A DNA stretch of 11,305 nucleotides, taken from NCBI GenBank assembly GCA_002415465.1, contig DHYT01000051.1, positions 2,924 through 14,228 on the forward strand, in the 5' to 3' direction. Position 1 is the stretch's first letter, and every line of letters starts with the position of its first letter. Source of the stretch: Desulfobulbaceae bacterium UBA5123. GTDB taxonomy: Bacteria > Desulfobacterota > Desulfobulbia > Desulfobulbales > UBA5123. Under the pieces are notes generated by a model that was given only the letters and a program-made list of their open reading frames with translations, made no database searches and was not told the origin of the DNA. Positions 1 to 6,950 of the stretch are shown here, piece by piece. A program made the translations under genes and the position numbers.

Positions 1-353
<353 letters not shown>

Positions 354-419
354 GTTATATTGCCGGGCACCAACAGTCGGCCTCCGGCCATCAATCAACT
401 TGGGGAGCGGAAAAGAGAT

Positions 420-986
420 ATGAAGCGTGTGCTGCGTCTGATGCTAAGCCTGGCGGCGGTCATTGTTTTTTGCGGCCTCGGCGCTTTACCGCTCTTGGCG
501 GCCGAGGCCGCCGTGAACAAGGGTGCGCAGCCGATCCATGTCGAGGCGGACCGGATGGAATCCTACGACAAGAAGAACGAGGTGCACTTTTTCGGGCGGG
601 TGGAGGCAAAACAGGGAGACATCGTTTTGCACGCCGATACGATGCGGGTCACCTATGTTGCCGCCGACAAGGCGCAGGCCGGCAAGACCGACGAGCAGGG
701 GCGGCAGGTTGACAAGTTGTACGCCCAGGGCAACGTCAAGGTGGTGAGCGATGCCGGCTGGGTTGCCACCGGCGCCACCATGGATTATTTTGCCGGCCAG
801 CGCAAGGCGATCCTGATCGGCGACGCCAAGGTATGGCAGGACAACAACCTGGTGACCGGCAACCGGATCGTGTTGTACCTCGACGAGGGGAAAAGCATTG
901 TCGAACGAGATCCGCAGGCGGGGCGGGAACGGGTGAAGGCCTTTCTCTATCCGTCCGGCGACAAAGAGGAAAAAAACGGCAAGTAG
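420..986 (+). CDS. lptA: LptA/OstA-family periplasmic LPS-transport protein
   Basis: This 188-residue protein has a signal peptide (about 1-28: basic MKR, hydrophobic core, cleavage near LLAA|EA) followed by one OstA-like beta-jellyroll domain (about 37-175). LptA oligomers form the periplasmic bridge carrying lipopolysaccharide from the inner-membrane LptBFGC complex to LptD at the outer membrane. Family signatures are QPIHVEADRME (37-47), the repeated G-x-V strand pattern (FFGRVEA 57-63, YAQGNVKV 91-98) and the HADTMRVTY strand (71-79). The frame is open upstream to 309, but the ATG at 420 is preferred because it begins directly with the signal peptide and follows a purine-rich stretch (GGGGAG...AAGAGA). 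Cys18 lies in the signal core without a good lipobox, so it is probably not a lipoprotein. The charged C-terminal tail (KEEKNGK) is unremarkable. lptB follows after 28 bp. No lptC or kdsC is found upstream. Confidence 0.9.
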   Translation: MKRVLRLMLSLAAVIVFCGLGALPLLAAEAAVNKGAQPIHVEADRMESYDKKNEVHFFGRVEAKQGDIVLHADTMRVTYVAADKAQAGKTDEQGRQVDKLYAQGNVKVVSDAGWVATGATMDYFAGQRKAILIGDAKVWQDNNLVTGNRIVLYLDEGKSIVERDPQAGRERVKAFLYPSGDKEEKNGK

Positions 987-1014
987 GTCGCGCCGGCTGA
1001 TAACGGAGTAAGCT

Positions 1015-1737
1015 TTGGCAATCCTGGAAACCCACGATATCGCAAAGCAGTACAAGAAGCGGCGGGTGGTCGACGGCATCAGCCTGTCGGTGGCCAGCGG
1101 CCAGGTGGTGGGGTTGCTTGGCCCCAACGGCGCCGGCAAGACCACCACCTTCTATTGCATGGCCGGCCTGATTCGTCCCGATGGCGGTTCGGTGCTGCTC
1201 GACGGGGCGGATATCACCACCCTGCCCATTCACAAGCGGGCCCTGAGGGGGATATCCTATCTGGCCCAGGATTCGTCGGTTTTTAAAAAGTTGACCGTTG
1301 AGGAAAATGTCCGTATTGTTCTGGAGCCGTTGGGGCTTGGCAGGAAAGAGATCGACGAGCGCATCGCCGGCCTGATGAGCGACCTCAAGATCGAGTATCT
1401 GGCCCACAATCGCGCCCACTCCCTTTCCGGCGGTGAGCGGCGGCGGGTGGAGATCATGCGGGCGCTCGCCACCCGGCCCCGGTTTATTCTTCTCGACGAG
1501 CCCTTTGCCGGCATCGACCCCCTGTCGGTGGCGGATCTGCAGCAGATCATCCATCAATTGAAAGAGAAGGGGCTCGGGGTGCTGATCTCCGACCACAATG
1601 TCCGCGAAACCCTGTCGGTTTGTGATTACGCCTACATCGTCAACAACGGCCGGCTGCTTGCCGACGGCACCGCCGCCGAGGTGGTCAACAGCGAGGCGGC
1701 GCGGAAGATGTATCTCGGCGAAACCTTCAGCATGTAG
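1015..1737 (+). CDS. lptB: LPS export ABC transporter ATPase LptB
   Basis: This 240-residue ABC ATPase powers extraction of LPS from the inner membrane with LptF/LptG and feeds the LptA bridge. All nucleotide-binding motifs are intact: Walker A GPNGAGKT (36-43), Q-loop Q85, signature LSGGERRR (137-144), Walker B FILLDEP (157-163, with D161 and catalytic E162), D-loop GIDP and the switch histidine H194 in SDHNVRETL. The GERRRVEI form of the signature and the overall length match LptB rather than generic branched-chain amino-acid transporter ATPases. Translation starts at a TTG (1015), supported by GGAG about 7 nt upstream. The 28-bp gap after lptA and the same strand indicate one operon. The LptF/G permease genes are not in the window. 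Confidence 0.96.
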   Translation: MAILETHDIAKQYKKRRVVDGISLSVASGQVVGLLGPNGAGKTTTFYCMAGLIRPDGGSVLLDGADITTLPIHKRALRGISYLAQDSSVFKKLTVEENVRIVLEPLGLGRKEIDERIAGLMSDLKIEYLAHNRAHSLSGGERRRVEIMRALATRPRFILLDEPFAGIDPLSVADLQQIIHQLKEKGLGVLISDHNVRETLSVCDYAYIVNNGRLLADGTAAEVVNSEAARKMYLGETFSM

Positions 1738-1813
1738 GCGGGCCGGTGCGGCAATGGTTGTGAACCCGAATGTTTTTGAATCCGGAAGCTGTTTTCGGCA
1801 AGAGAGATAACCG

Positions 1814-3283
1814 ATGGCGTTGGAACTGAGGCAACAGGTCAAGCTGAGCCAGCAACTGGTGATGACACCGCAGTTGCAGCAGGCCATCAAGTTGCTCCAG
1901 CTTTCGCGTCTGGAACTGGCCGAAACCATCCAGCAGGAGATGGAGCTGAACCCGGTTCTGGACGAGGATCTCACCCAGGACGCCGATGGCCCCCCCGATG
2001 CCATGGCCGCCGAGGCCGAACCGGTGGCGCCGGTGGAAACGGACTACACCGCCGACGTGCGGGTCGGCGAATCCGACGCCCCCCTGGCCGAGATCAACTG
2101 GCAGGACTATGCCAACGAGTACGAATACGCCCCCTCCGCCGGCGGCAGCGGCCGCGAGGAGAACGACCTCCCCTCCCGTCTCGACATCCTCACCCAGAAA
2201 CCGGACCTGCAGGCGCATCTGCGCTGGCAGCTGAGCTTTGCCGAACTCGACGAGGAGGACCGGCAGGTCGGCGAGTTCATCATCGGCAACCTGAACCGCG
2301 ACGGCTTTCTGGAGGTCGATATCGCCGAGATCATGGCCGCCACCGGCTGCTCCGAGGATACGGCGCAGTGGCTGGTGGAGATGGTGCAGGACCTCGATCC
2401 GGCCGGGGTCGGCGCCCGCAATGTCAAGGAATCGCTGCTGCTGCAGCTTGATCGCCTTGGCCTTGCCGATTCGCTTGCCGCCCGGATCATCGCCGATCAT
2501 CTCAAGTTTCTCGAAAACAAGAATTACGGCGCCATCGCCAAGGCGACCGGCAAATCCCTGGAAGATGTCTTCGCGGCGGTCAAGGTGATAACCGAGCTCG
2601 ACCCCCACCCAGGCCGCGCCTATTCCGACGAGGAACCCCAGTACATCATCCCCGACGTCTATGTCTATTTGATGAGCGGCGAGTATGTGATCATGCTCAA
2701 CGACGAGGGGTTGCCGCGGCTCAAGGTGAGCGCTTTTTACCGGGAAATTCTCAAGAACGGCGCGGACACCCCCACCGACACCAAGGATTATATCCAGGAC
2801 AAGCTCCGCTCCGCGGTCTGGCTGATCAAGTCGATCCAGCAGCGGCAGCGCACCATCTACCGGGTGGTGGAGAGCATCATCAAGTTCCAGCGCGAATTCT
2901 TCGACCACGGCATCGCTCATCTCAAGCCCATGGTGCTGCGCGACGTGGCCGAGGATCTCGAGATGCACGAGTCCACCATCAGCCGGGTGACCAGCAACAA
3001 ATACGTCCATACCCCCCAGGGCACCTTTGAACTCAAGTATTTTTTCAACACCGCCATTGCCGGCGAGGATGGCGAGTCCTTTGCCTCCGAGAGCGTCAAG
3101 GTGCGGCTGCGCGCCATTGTTCAGGCCGAAAACCCCGAAAAACCGCTCAGCGACATGGCCATCGCCGCCCTCTTTAAAAAGGAAGGGGTGACCCTGGCCC
3201 GCCGGACCGTGGCCAAGTATCGGGAACAGCTCGGCATCCTGCCCTCCAAGCTCCGGAAGAAACCGAAGTTCAGCAAGGAGTAG
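1814..3283 (+). CDS. rpoN: RNA polymerase sigma-54 factor
   Basis: This 489-residue RpoN directs RNA polymerase to -24/-12 promoters and needs AAA+ enhancer-binding activators. Region I (1-50) is the Gln/Leu-rich activator-responsive segment, with LRQQVKLSQQLVMTPQLQQA near the start. Region II (about 51-118) is acidic and low in complexity, as is usual. The core-binding region spans about 120-330. A helix-turn-helix lies at about 384-398 (HESTISRVTSNKYV), and the RpoN box ARRTVAKYRE (462-471), which reads the -24 element, is perfect. The ATG at 1814 follows AAGAGAG. The gene lies 76 bp after lptB, the classic neighbourhood. Nothing is truncated. In sulfate reducers this factor commonly serves nitrogen, formate, flagellar and exopolysaccharide genes, but its targets cannot be read from this window. 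Confidence 0.98.
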   Translation: MALELRQQVKLSQQLVMTPQLQQAIKLLQLSRLELAETIQQEMELNPVLDEDLTQDADGPPDAMAAEAEPVAPVETDYTADVRVGESDAPLAEINWQDYANEYEYAPSAGGSGREENDLPSRLDILTQKPDLQAHLRWQLSFAELDEEDRQVGEFIIGNLNRDGFLEVDIAEIMAATGCSEDTAQWLVEMVQDLDPAGVGARNVKESLLLQLDRLGLADSLAARIIADHLKFLENKNYGAIAKATGKSLEDVFAAVKVITELDPHPGRAYSDEEPQYIIPDVYVYLMSGEYVIMLNDEGLPRLKVSAFYREILKNGADTPTDTKDYIQDKLRSAVWLIKSIQQRQRTIYRVVESIIKFQREFFDHGIAHLKPMVLRDVAEDLEMHESTISRVTSNKYVHTPQGTFELKYFFNTAIAGEDGESFASESVKVRLRAIVQAENPEKPLSDMAIAALFKKEGVTLARRTVAKYREQLGILPSKLRKKPKFSKE

Positions 3284-3303
3284 GCGGCCGGGCGCGGCCG
3301 TTT
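3284..3303 (+). other. GC-only hairpin directly after rpoN (possible attenuator or 3'-end stabiliser)
   Basis: CGGCCG (3285-3290), loop GGCG, CGGCCG (3295-3300), then only three T residues. The stem starts 1 nt after the rpoN stop codon. The short T run argues against efficient termination. It could partly attenuate, pause or mark an RNA end between rpoN and rapZ. Function is inferred from structure alone. Confidence 0.4.
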
Positions 3304-3332
3304 GCGGTTCCGATTAACTGTGGAGAGAAGGT

Positions 3333-4232
3333 GTGAGCAGTATGCGGCTGATCATCGTCACCGGCCTGTCCGGCTCCGGCAAGAGTACGGCCCTGCGCGC
3401 CCTTGAGGACATCGGCTATTACTGCGTGGACAACCTGCCCTCCTTTCTGTTGGGCGGGTTGTTGACCGGCCTGGCCGCGCGGGCCGACGGCCCCCGGCAG
3501 GTTGCCGTGGGCATGGATGTGCGCGACACCGCCTTGCCGGCCTCAGCCGCCGCTCTTTTTGCCTCCCTGCCCGTTGATCAGCCCCGTGAACTTGTTTTTG
3601 TCGAGGCCTCGGACGCGGCCCTGGTGCGGCGGTTCAGTGAGTTGCGGCGACCGCATCCGCTGGCCGGCGAAGGCACGGTGCAGGACGGCATCCGCCGGGA
3701 ACGGGCGCTTCTGGAGGCCTTGCGGCGGGACGCCGGGCATCTCATCGACACCTCAAGCCTTTCGACCCAGGCGCTGCGCAATCTGATCCGGCAGCGGTAC
3801 GCGGCGGCCGAGGTTGTCGCCGCCGACCGGCTGCGGGTGGCGCTTCTCTCCTTCGGCTTCAAGCACGGCGTTCCCTTGGAAGCGGACCTCCTCTTTGACG
3901 TTCGGTTTCTGCCCAACCCGCATTACGTACCGGATTTGCGGGAGCGGACCGGGCAAGAGGCCGAGGTGGCCGCCTATGCCCTCGATAACGACGAGGCGCG
4001 GCGTTTTCTCGATCTTCTTGAGGCCATGCTGCTGTTTTTGATGCCCCTGTATCATCGCGAGGGCAAGGCATCGCTCACCGTCGGCATCGGCTGCACCGGC
4101 GGCCGGCATCGGTCGGTGGCGGTTGTCGAGGCATTGCGGCGGCGGCTGGCAAAAGGCGGGGAAGCGGTGTATGCCTTGCACAGGCAGCTTGCCGCCGAGG
4201 GAGACGACCAGGGTGGGGGGGCGCGGCGGTAA
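3333..4232 (+). CDS. rapZ: RapZ/YvcJ-family nucleotide- and RNA-binding protein
   Basis: This 299-residue P-loop protein is of the RapZ (YhbJ/YvcJ) family. In E. coli, RapZ is an adaptor that hands the small RNA GlmZ to RNase E and so controls glucosamine-6-phosphate synthase; the RNA partner here is unknown. The N-terminal domain has Walker A GLSGSGKST (11-19), the CVDNLP motif (31-36) and a Walker-B-like VGMDVR (59-64). The C-terminal domain carries FGFKHG (174-179), the family strand FDVRFLPNP (188-196) and GCTGGRHRSV (243-252), matching the conserved ligand/RNA-binding motif. A GTG start at 3333 (GGAG 7 nt upstream) was chosen. An ATG at 3342 (GAAGG 10 nt upstream), giving MRLIIVTG, is almost equally good and would shorten the protein by three residues. 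hpf and ptsN, which usually lie between rpoN and rapZ, are missing. A run of seven G (4215-4221) sits just before the stop. Confidence 0.94.
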   Translation: MSSMRLIIVTGLSGSGKSTALRALEDIGYYCVDNLPSFLLGGLLTGLAARADGPRQVAVGMDVRDTALPASAAALFASLPVDQPRELVFVEASDAALVRRFSELRRPHPLAGEGTVQDGIRRERALLEALRRDAGHLIDTSSLSTQALRNLIRQRYAAAEVVAADRLRVALLSFGFKHGVPLEADLLFDVRFLPNPHYVPDLRERTGQEAEVAAYALDNDEARRFLDLLEAMLLFLMPLYHREGKASLTVGIGCTGGRHRSVAVVEALRRRLAKGGEAVYALHRQLAAEGDDQGGGARR

Positions 4233-4236
4233 GCCG

Positions 4237-4824
4237 TTATGCGGTCAGGGAGACATCGGTGGCGCCGATATCGTCCCGCCGGAAGGTGACCAGGGCGCCG
4301 TTGTCGACGGCGATGGCGCGGAAGTCGGCGATGGGCTGTTGCCGGTAGTGGAGGATCAGGGCGCGGGCGACGATCAGGTGGGTCACCACCAGGGTCGGCT
4401 GATCGTTGTCGGCAAGGAGCTGTTCCATGGCGTCAACGGCCCGTTGCTGCACCATGGCGATGGTTTCGCAGCCCGCCACCTGAAAGCCCGCCGGATCGGC
4501 AAGCCAGGTTGGGTACTCATCGCCGAATCGGGCGCGGATCTCGGTTTTGGGCAAATCGTCCCAGTGGGGCAGGAGGATCTCGTTGAAGGCGTCGTTGCCT
4601 TCCACCGCCACCCCGAGTACGCCGCCGATGATCTCGGCGCTCTGCATGGTGCGCGGCAAAGGCCCGGCAACGATGCGGCGGATTCCCTTGTCGGTGAGTC
4701 GTGCGGCAAGATCGCGGATCTGCGCGATTCCGTCCGGGGGGAGCGGCTCCTGGCTGCGACCGGCGAACCGTTTTTCCTTGTTGGCGCCGGTGACGCCGTG
4801 ACGGATAAGATAAATGGTGGGCAT
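4237..4824 (-). CDS. Histidine phosphatase family protein (phosphoglycerate-mutase-like)
   Basis: This 195-residue protein of the RHG superfamily uses a phospho-histidine intermediate. Catalytic residues can be assigned: R8-H9-G10 (nucleophile H9), R58 in AGPLPRTMQSAEII, the acid E82 in FNEI and the second histidine H149 in VVTHLIVARA. The family includes cofactor-dependent phosphoglycerate mutase, alpha-ribazole phosphatase (CobC) and broad phosphatases. At this length, and with no cobalamin genes nearby, the substrate cannot be decided. The VTHLIVAR motif departs from the more common SHGG form. There is no signal peptide, so it is cytoplasmic. The ATG at 4824 has no clear Shine-Dalgarno sequence upstream. 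The gene converges on rapZ with a 4-bp gap and diverges from the VCBS gene. Confidence 0.88.
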   Translation of the reverse strand: MPTIYLIRHGVTGANKEKRFAGRSQEPLPPDGIAQIRDLAARLTDKGIRRIVAGPLPRTMQSAEIIGGVLGVAVEGNDAFNEILLPHWDDLPKTEIRARFGDEYPTWLADPAGFQVAGCETIAMVQQRAVDAMEQLLADNDQPTLVVTHLIVARALILHYRQQPIADFRAIAVDNGALVTFRRDDIGATDVSLTA

Positions 4825-4949
4825 GGTGGGGTTCGTGGCCGACGAGAAAATTCTTGCCGGAAAGTCGTACGGTGGAGTAGTGTTGTCAACCTGATTTACC
4901 CGATTCTTCTACGCAAAAACCGAGAATTTAGCAATAGGAAAGCGAGATC
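4825..4949. promoter_or_regulatory. Divergent intergenic region with a shared palindromic -35-like core
   Basis: GTTGTCAAC (4882-4890) supplies a perfect TTGACA on the minus strand (4889-4884, toward the phosphatase gene) and TTGTCA on the plus strand (4883-4888, toward the VCBS gene). At normal spacing the -10 partners are poor: GACTTT at 17 nt on minus, and TCTTCT at 16 nt or TTCTAC at 18 nt on plus. Promoter function is therefore only tentative. The plus-strand gene has a good ribosome-binding site (AGGAAAGCGAG) just before its ATG. Confidence 0.28.
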
Positions 4950-6626
4950 ATGCAAACTGGAAACATCCGGAAGCGGTCCTTCTTCGTACTTCCCTTCATC
5001 CTGGTTGTCCTGTTGAGTTCCGTCCTGCCCGTCTTCGCCCAGGCCCCCAAAAAGGTCGCCATCCTGCCCTTTGATGTTCTGGCGGCCAAGGATTTCGCCT
5101 ATCTCCAGGAAGGGGTGCGGGTGATGCTGGCGAGCCGGCTGGCGGCGGGCGCCGGGGTGACGGTGGTGGACCGGGCGGCGGTTGATCAGGCGCTGGCCGG
5201 CCATGGCAAACCCTTGGCCCCCGAGAAGATCAGCGAGCTTGGCAAGAAACTGGGCGCCGATTATCTGGTGACCGGCAACCTTACCGCCATGGGCGGGGTC
5301 AGCCTTGACGCCAAGGTTCACACCGTTGCCGACGGCGCGGTGCAGAACTTCTTCGCCACCGCCGCCAAGGAGGGCGAGGTGATCAACGCCGTCGACCAGC
5401 TGGCCTGGGACGTCGCCGCCAAGGTGTTCGGCGTCACCCCGCCGGCCGGGCGCGGCAGTCAGGCCATGGCCGTGCCGGCAGCCCAGGCGCAGTCCCCCTA
5501 TCAGACCGCCCATCCCGATCGGGGCTACCTGGGGATGGGCGGCCAGTCACCGTTTATCCGTGCCGAGGGGATCACCGGTCCCGGCGGCTTTGCCAAGAGC
5601 CGGAATTTCAATATGAATCTCCAGGGCATGGAGATGGCCGATGTGGACGGAGACGGGCAGCTGGAGGTTATCCTTGCCGACCGTCAGGAGGTGAAGATCC
5701 TTCGCCGCGAGGGTGGGCGGCTGATCGATATCGGGATGGTCAAAAGCGGTCCGCGCTTTAAGATACATGGGGTCACCACCGCCGATCTGGATGGAAACGG
5801 CCGGGCCGAGATCTATGTCAGCGCCGCCGACCATATCCAGCCTAATTCTTTCGTTGTTGAATGGAACGGGAAGGAGTTCGCGCCAGTTGTCCAGGATGCC
5901 CGCTGGTACCTGCGGGTCGTATCCCTGCCGGGTGAAGGCCTGGTTCTCCTCGGCCAGCGGGCCGGTACCGGCGCCCCGCTGCGCCCCGGCATCTACCGTC
6001 TTGCCCTCAAGGAGGGCGATTTTCTGGAGGGAGAGAGTCTTACCGTTCCGGCCGGGGTTAACCTTTTTGATTTCAGCATCGGCGATATCGACGGCGACGG
6101 CAGCAGTGAGTTGATTTCCATCGACCAGCACGACCGTTTGCGGGTTTGGAACCCCGGCGGCCGGCTCCTCTGGAAGAGCGATGACCATTACGGCGGCACC
6201 ACCCGTTTCATTGCCGGCAGCCCCGATATTGGGGTCAAGTCCACCATCGAGAACCCGGAGGATGATAAACGCATCTATATACCCTCCCGGATCATCATTG
6301 CCGATGTCAACAACGACTCCATCAACGAGGTGGTGATCAATAAAAACCTTTCCACCGCCTCGCGACTCTTTGAAAAGATGAAGAACTATCCCAGCGGCGA
6401 AATCCATGCCCTCTCCTGGAACGGACTGGGCTTGACCGAGTTGTGGCGGACCAGGAAGATCGACGGCTATATCTCGGACTACCTGTTCCGTCCCGATGCC
6501 GATAGGAAAACGGCCGAGCTGGTGGTTGGGGTGGTGCTGGGGGGCGTGTCCATGGAGCTTCTCGATGAGCAGCGGTCAACCCTTTTAACGTACTCACTGT
6601 CGTTGCTGCCGACTGTTGAAAAATGA
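4950..6626 (+). CDS. Secreted TolB/FlgO-like domain protein with VCBS/FG-GAP repeats
   Basis: This 558-residue exported protein has a signal peptide (about 1-30: RKR, hydrophobic core, cleavage near VFA|QA). Residues about 35-162 resemble the TolB-N/FlgO/CsgG-like fold, with KVAILPFDV (35-43), YLQEGVRVMLASRL (51-64), VTVVDR (70-75) and GADYLVTGNLT (102-112). After a linker (163-225), the rest carries VCBS/FG-GAP calcium-loop motifs at DVDGDGQLEV (231-240), DLDGNGRAEI (279-288), DIDGDGSSEL (379-388) and DVNNDSINEV (452-461). A degenerate fifth is at 516-525 (DADRKTAELV). These suggest an incomplete or irregular beta-propeller that could bind Ca2+. It is probably periplasmic or outer-membrane associated. 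There is no transmembrane segment after the signal, no lipobox cysteine and no sortase or secretion tail. It appears monocistronic, with 324 bp before the porin gene. The biological role is unknown; a surface-assembly or polysaccharide-related role is only a guess. Confidence 0.82.
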   Translation: MQTGNIRKRSFFVLPFILVVLLSSVLPVFAQAPKKVAILPFDVLAAKDFAYLQEGVRVMLASRLAAGAGVTVVDRAAVDQALAGHGKPLAPEKISELGKKLGADYLVTGNLTAMGGVSLDAKVHTVADGAVQNFFATAAKEGEVINAVDQLAWDVAAKVFGVTPPAGRGSQAMAVPAAQAQSPYQTAHPDRGYLGMGGQSPFIRAEGITGPGGFAKSRNFNMNLQGMEMADVDGDGQLEVILADRQEVKILRREGGRLIDIGMVKSGPRFKIHGVTTADLDGNGRAEIYVSAADHIQPNSFVVEWNGKEFAPVVQDARWYLRVVSLPGEGLVLLGQRAGTGAPLRPGIYRLALKEGDFLEGESLTVPAGVNLFDFSIGDIDGDGSSELISIDQHDRLRVWNPGGRLLWKSDDHYGGTTRFIAGSPDIGVKSTIENPEDDKRIYIPSRIIIADVNNDSINEVVINKNLSTASRLFEKMKNYPSGEIHALSWNGLGLTELWRTRKIDGYISDYLFRPDADRKTAELVVGVVLGGVSMELLDEQRSTLLTYSLSLLPTVEK

Positions 6627-6639
6627 TTTATTCGCTCCG

Positions 6640-6710
6640 TGACCGGTTTCCTTGCCAATAGAAGCCGGAGGGGAGATGTCGGCTGTTTTGGTTTGGTCGG
6701 TCATTTTTTT
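6640..6710 (+). terminator. Weak candidate terminator after the VCBS gene
   Basis: TGACCG (6640-6645) can pair with CGGTCA (6698-6703), directly followed by seven T (6704-6710). The enclosed loop is long but contains its own stem, AGCCG (6663-6667) with CGGCT (6680-6684). The geometry is unusual for an intrinsic terminator, so confidence is low. No better terminator lies between the VCBS and porin genes. Confidence 0.28.
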
Positions 6711-6720
6711 GCAAAAAAAC

Positions 6721-6749
6721 TTGACATTCGCCAGGAATCAATGTCTACA
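6721..6749 (+). promoter_or_regulatory. Putative promoter of the porin gene
   Basis: A perfect TTGACA (6721-6726) follows an A-rich stretch (seven A). At a 17-nt spacer lies TCTACA (6744-6749), a poor -10 (3/6). The predicted start near 6756 gives a leader of about 195 nt before the porin ATG. A weak -10 beside a perfect -35 would fit a promoter helped by an activator, but that is inference. Confidence 0.42.
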
Positions 6750-6755
6750 GTACAA

Positions 6756-6950
6756 CTAATATCCAGTCCGTGACCAAGGTTTATAGTCTGTCACGTCAGC
6801 AGTGAGGCCTTGAGCGACTTATAAAATGTCGCACGAGATGATCAAGACAACATTCGCCGGCAGCCGACTTTACCAAGGAAACGCACGAAGGTATTACAAG
6901 GGAAAAGAGTTTTCTTAAACCAGTAACACAAACAAAAAGGGGAATTACCA
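6756..6950 (+). promoter_or_regulatory. Long porin 5' leader with two inverted repeats
   Basis: This gene-free leader contains CGTGAC (6769-6774) with its exact complement GTCACG (6790-6795) across 15 nt. It also contains GCGAC (6814-6818) with GTCGC (6828-6832) across a 9-nt AT-rich loop. Either could be an operator half-site pair or an RNA hairpin. The leader ends with a strong Shine-Dalgarno AGGGGA (6938-6943), 7 nt before the porin ATG. No known riboswitch class was recognised. Confidence 0.4.

Noticed and set aside
736..2004. 422-codon open frame antisense to lptA/lptB
   Set aside because: It spans three well-supported plus-strand genes and shows no protein family features. It is a GC-rich shadow.
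1727..3010. 427-codon open frame antisense to rpoN
   Set aside because: It mirrors the rpoN codons in a GC-rich gene, has no recognisable domain, and rpoN is certain in the opposite strand.
4123..5016. 297-codon plus-strand frame over the phosphatase gene
   Set aside because: It is antisense to an intact RHG phosphatase with all catalytic residues, and overlaps the rapZ end and the VCBS start.
6698..6713. Sigma-54-like -24/-12 site (GG-N10-GC, with a perfect TTGCA) upstream of the porin
   Set aside because: The -24 half is poor (CGGTCA instead of TGGCAC), and the T run fits a terminator or chance equally well. It is tempting only because rpoN is nearby.
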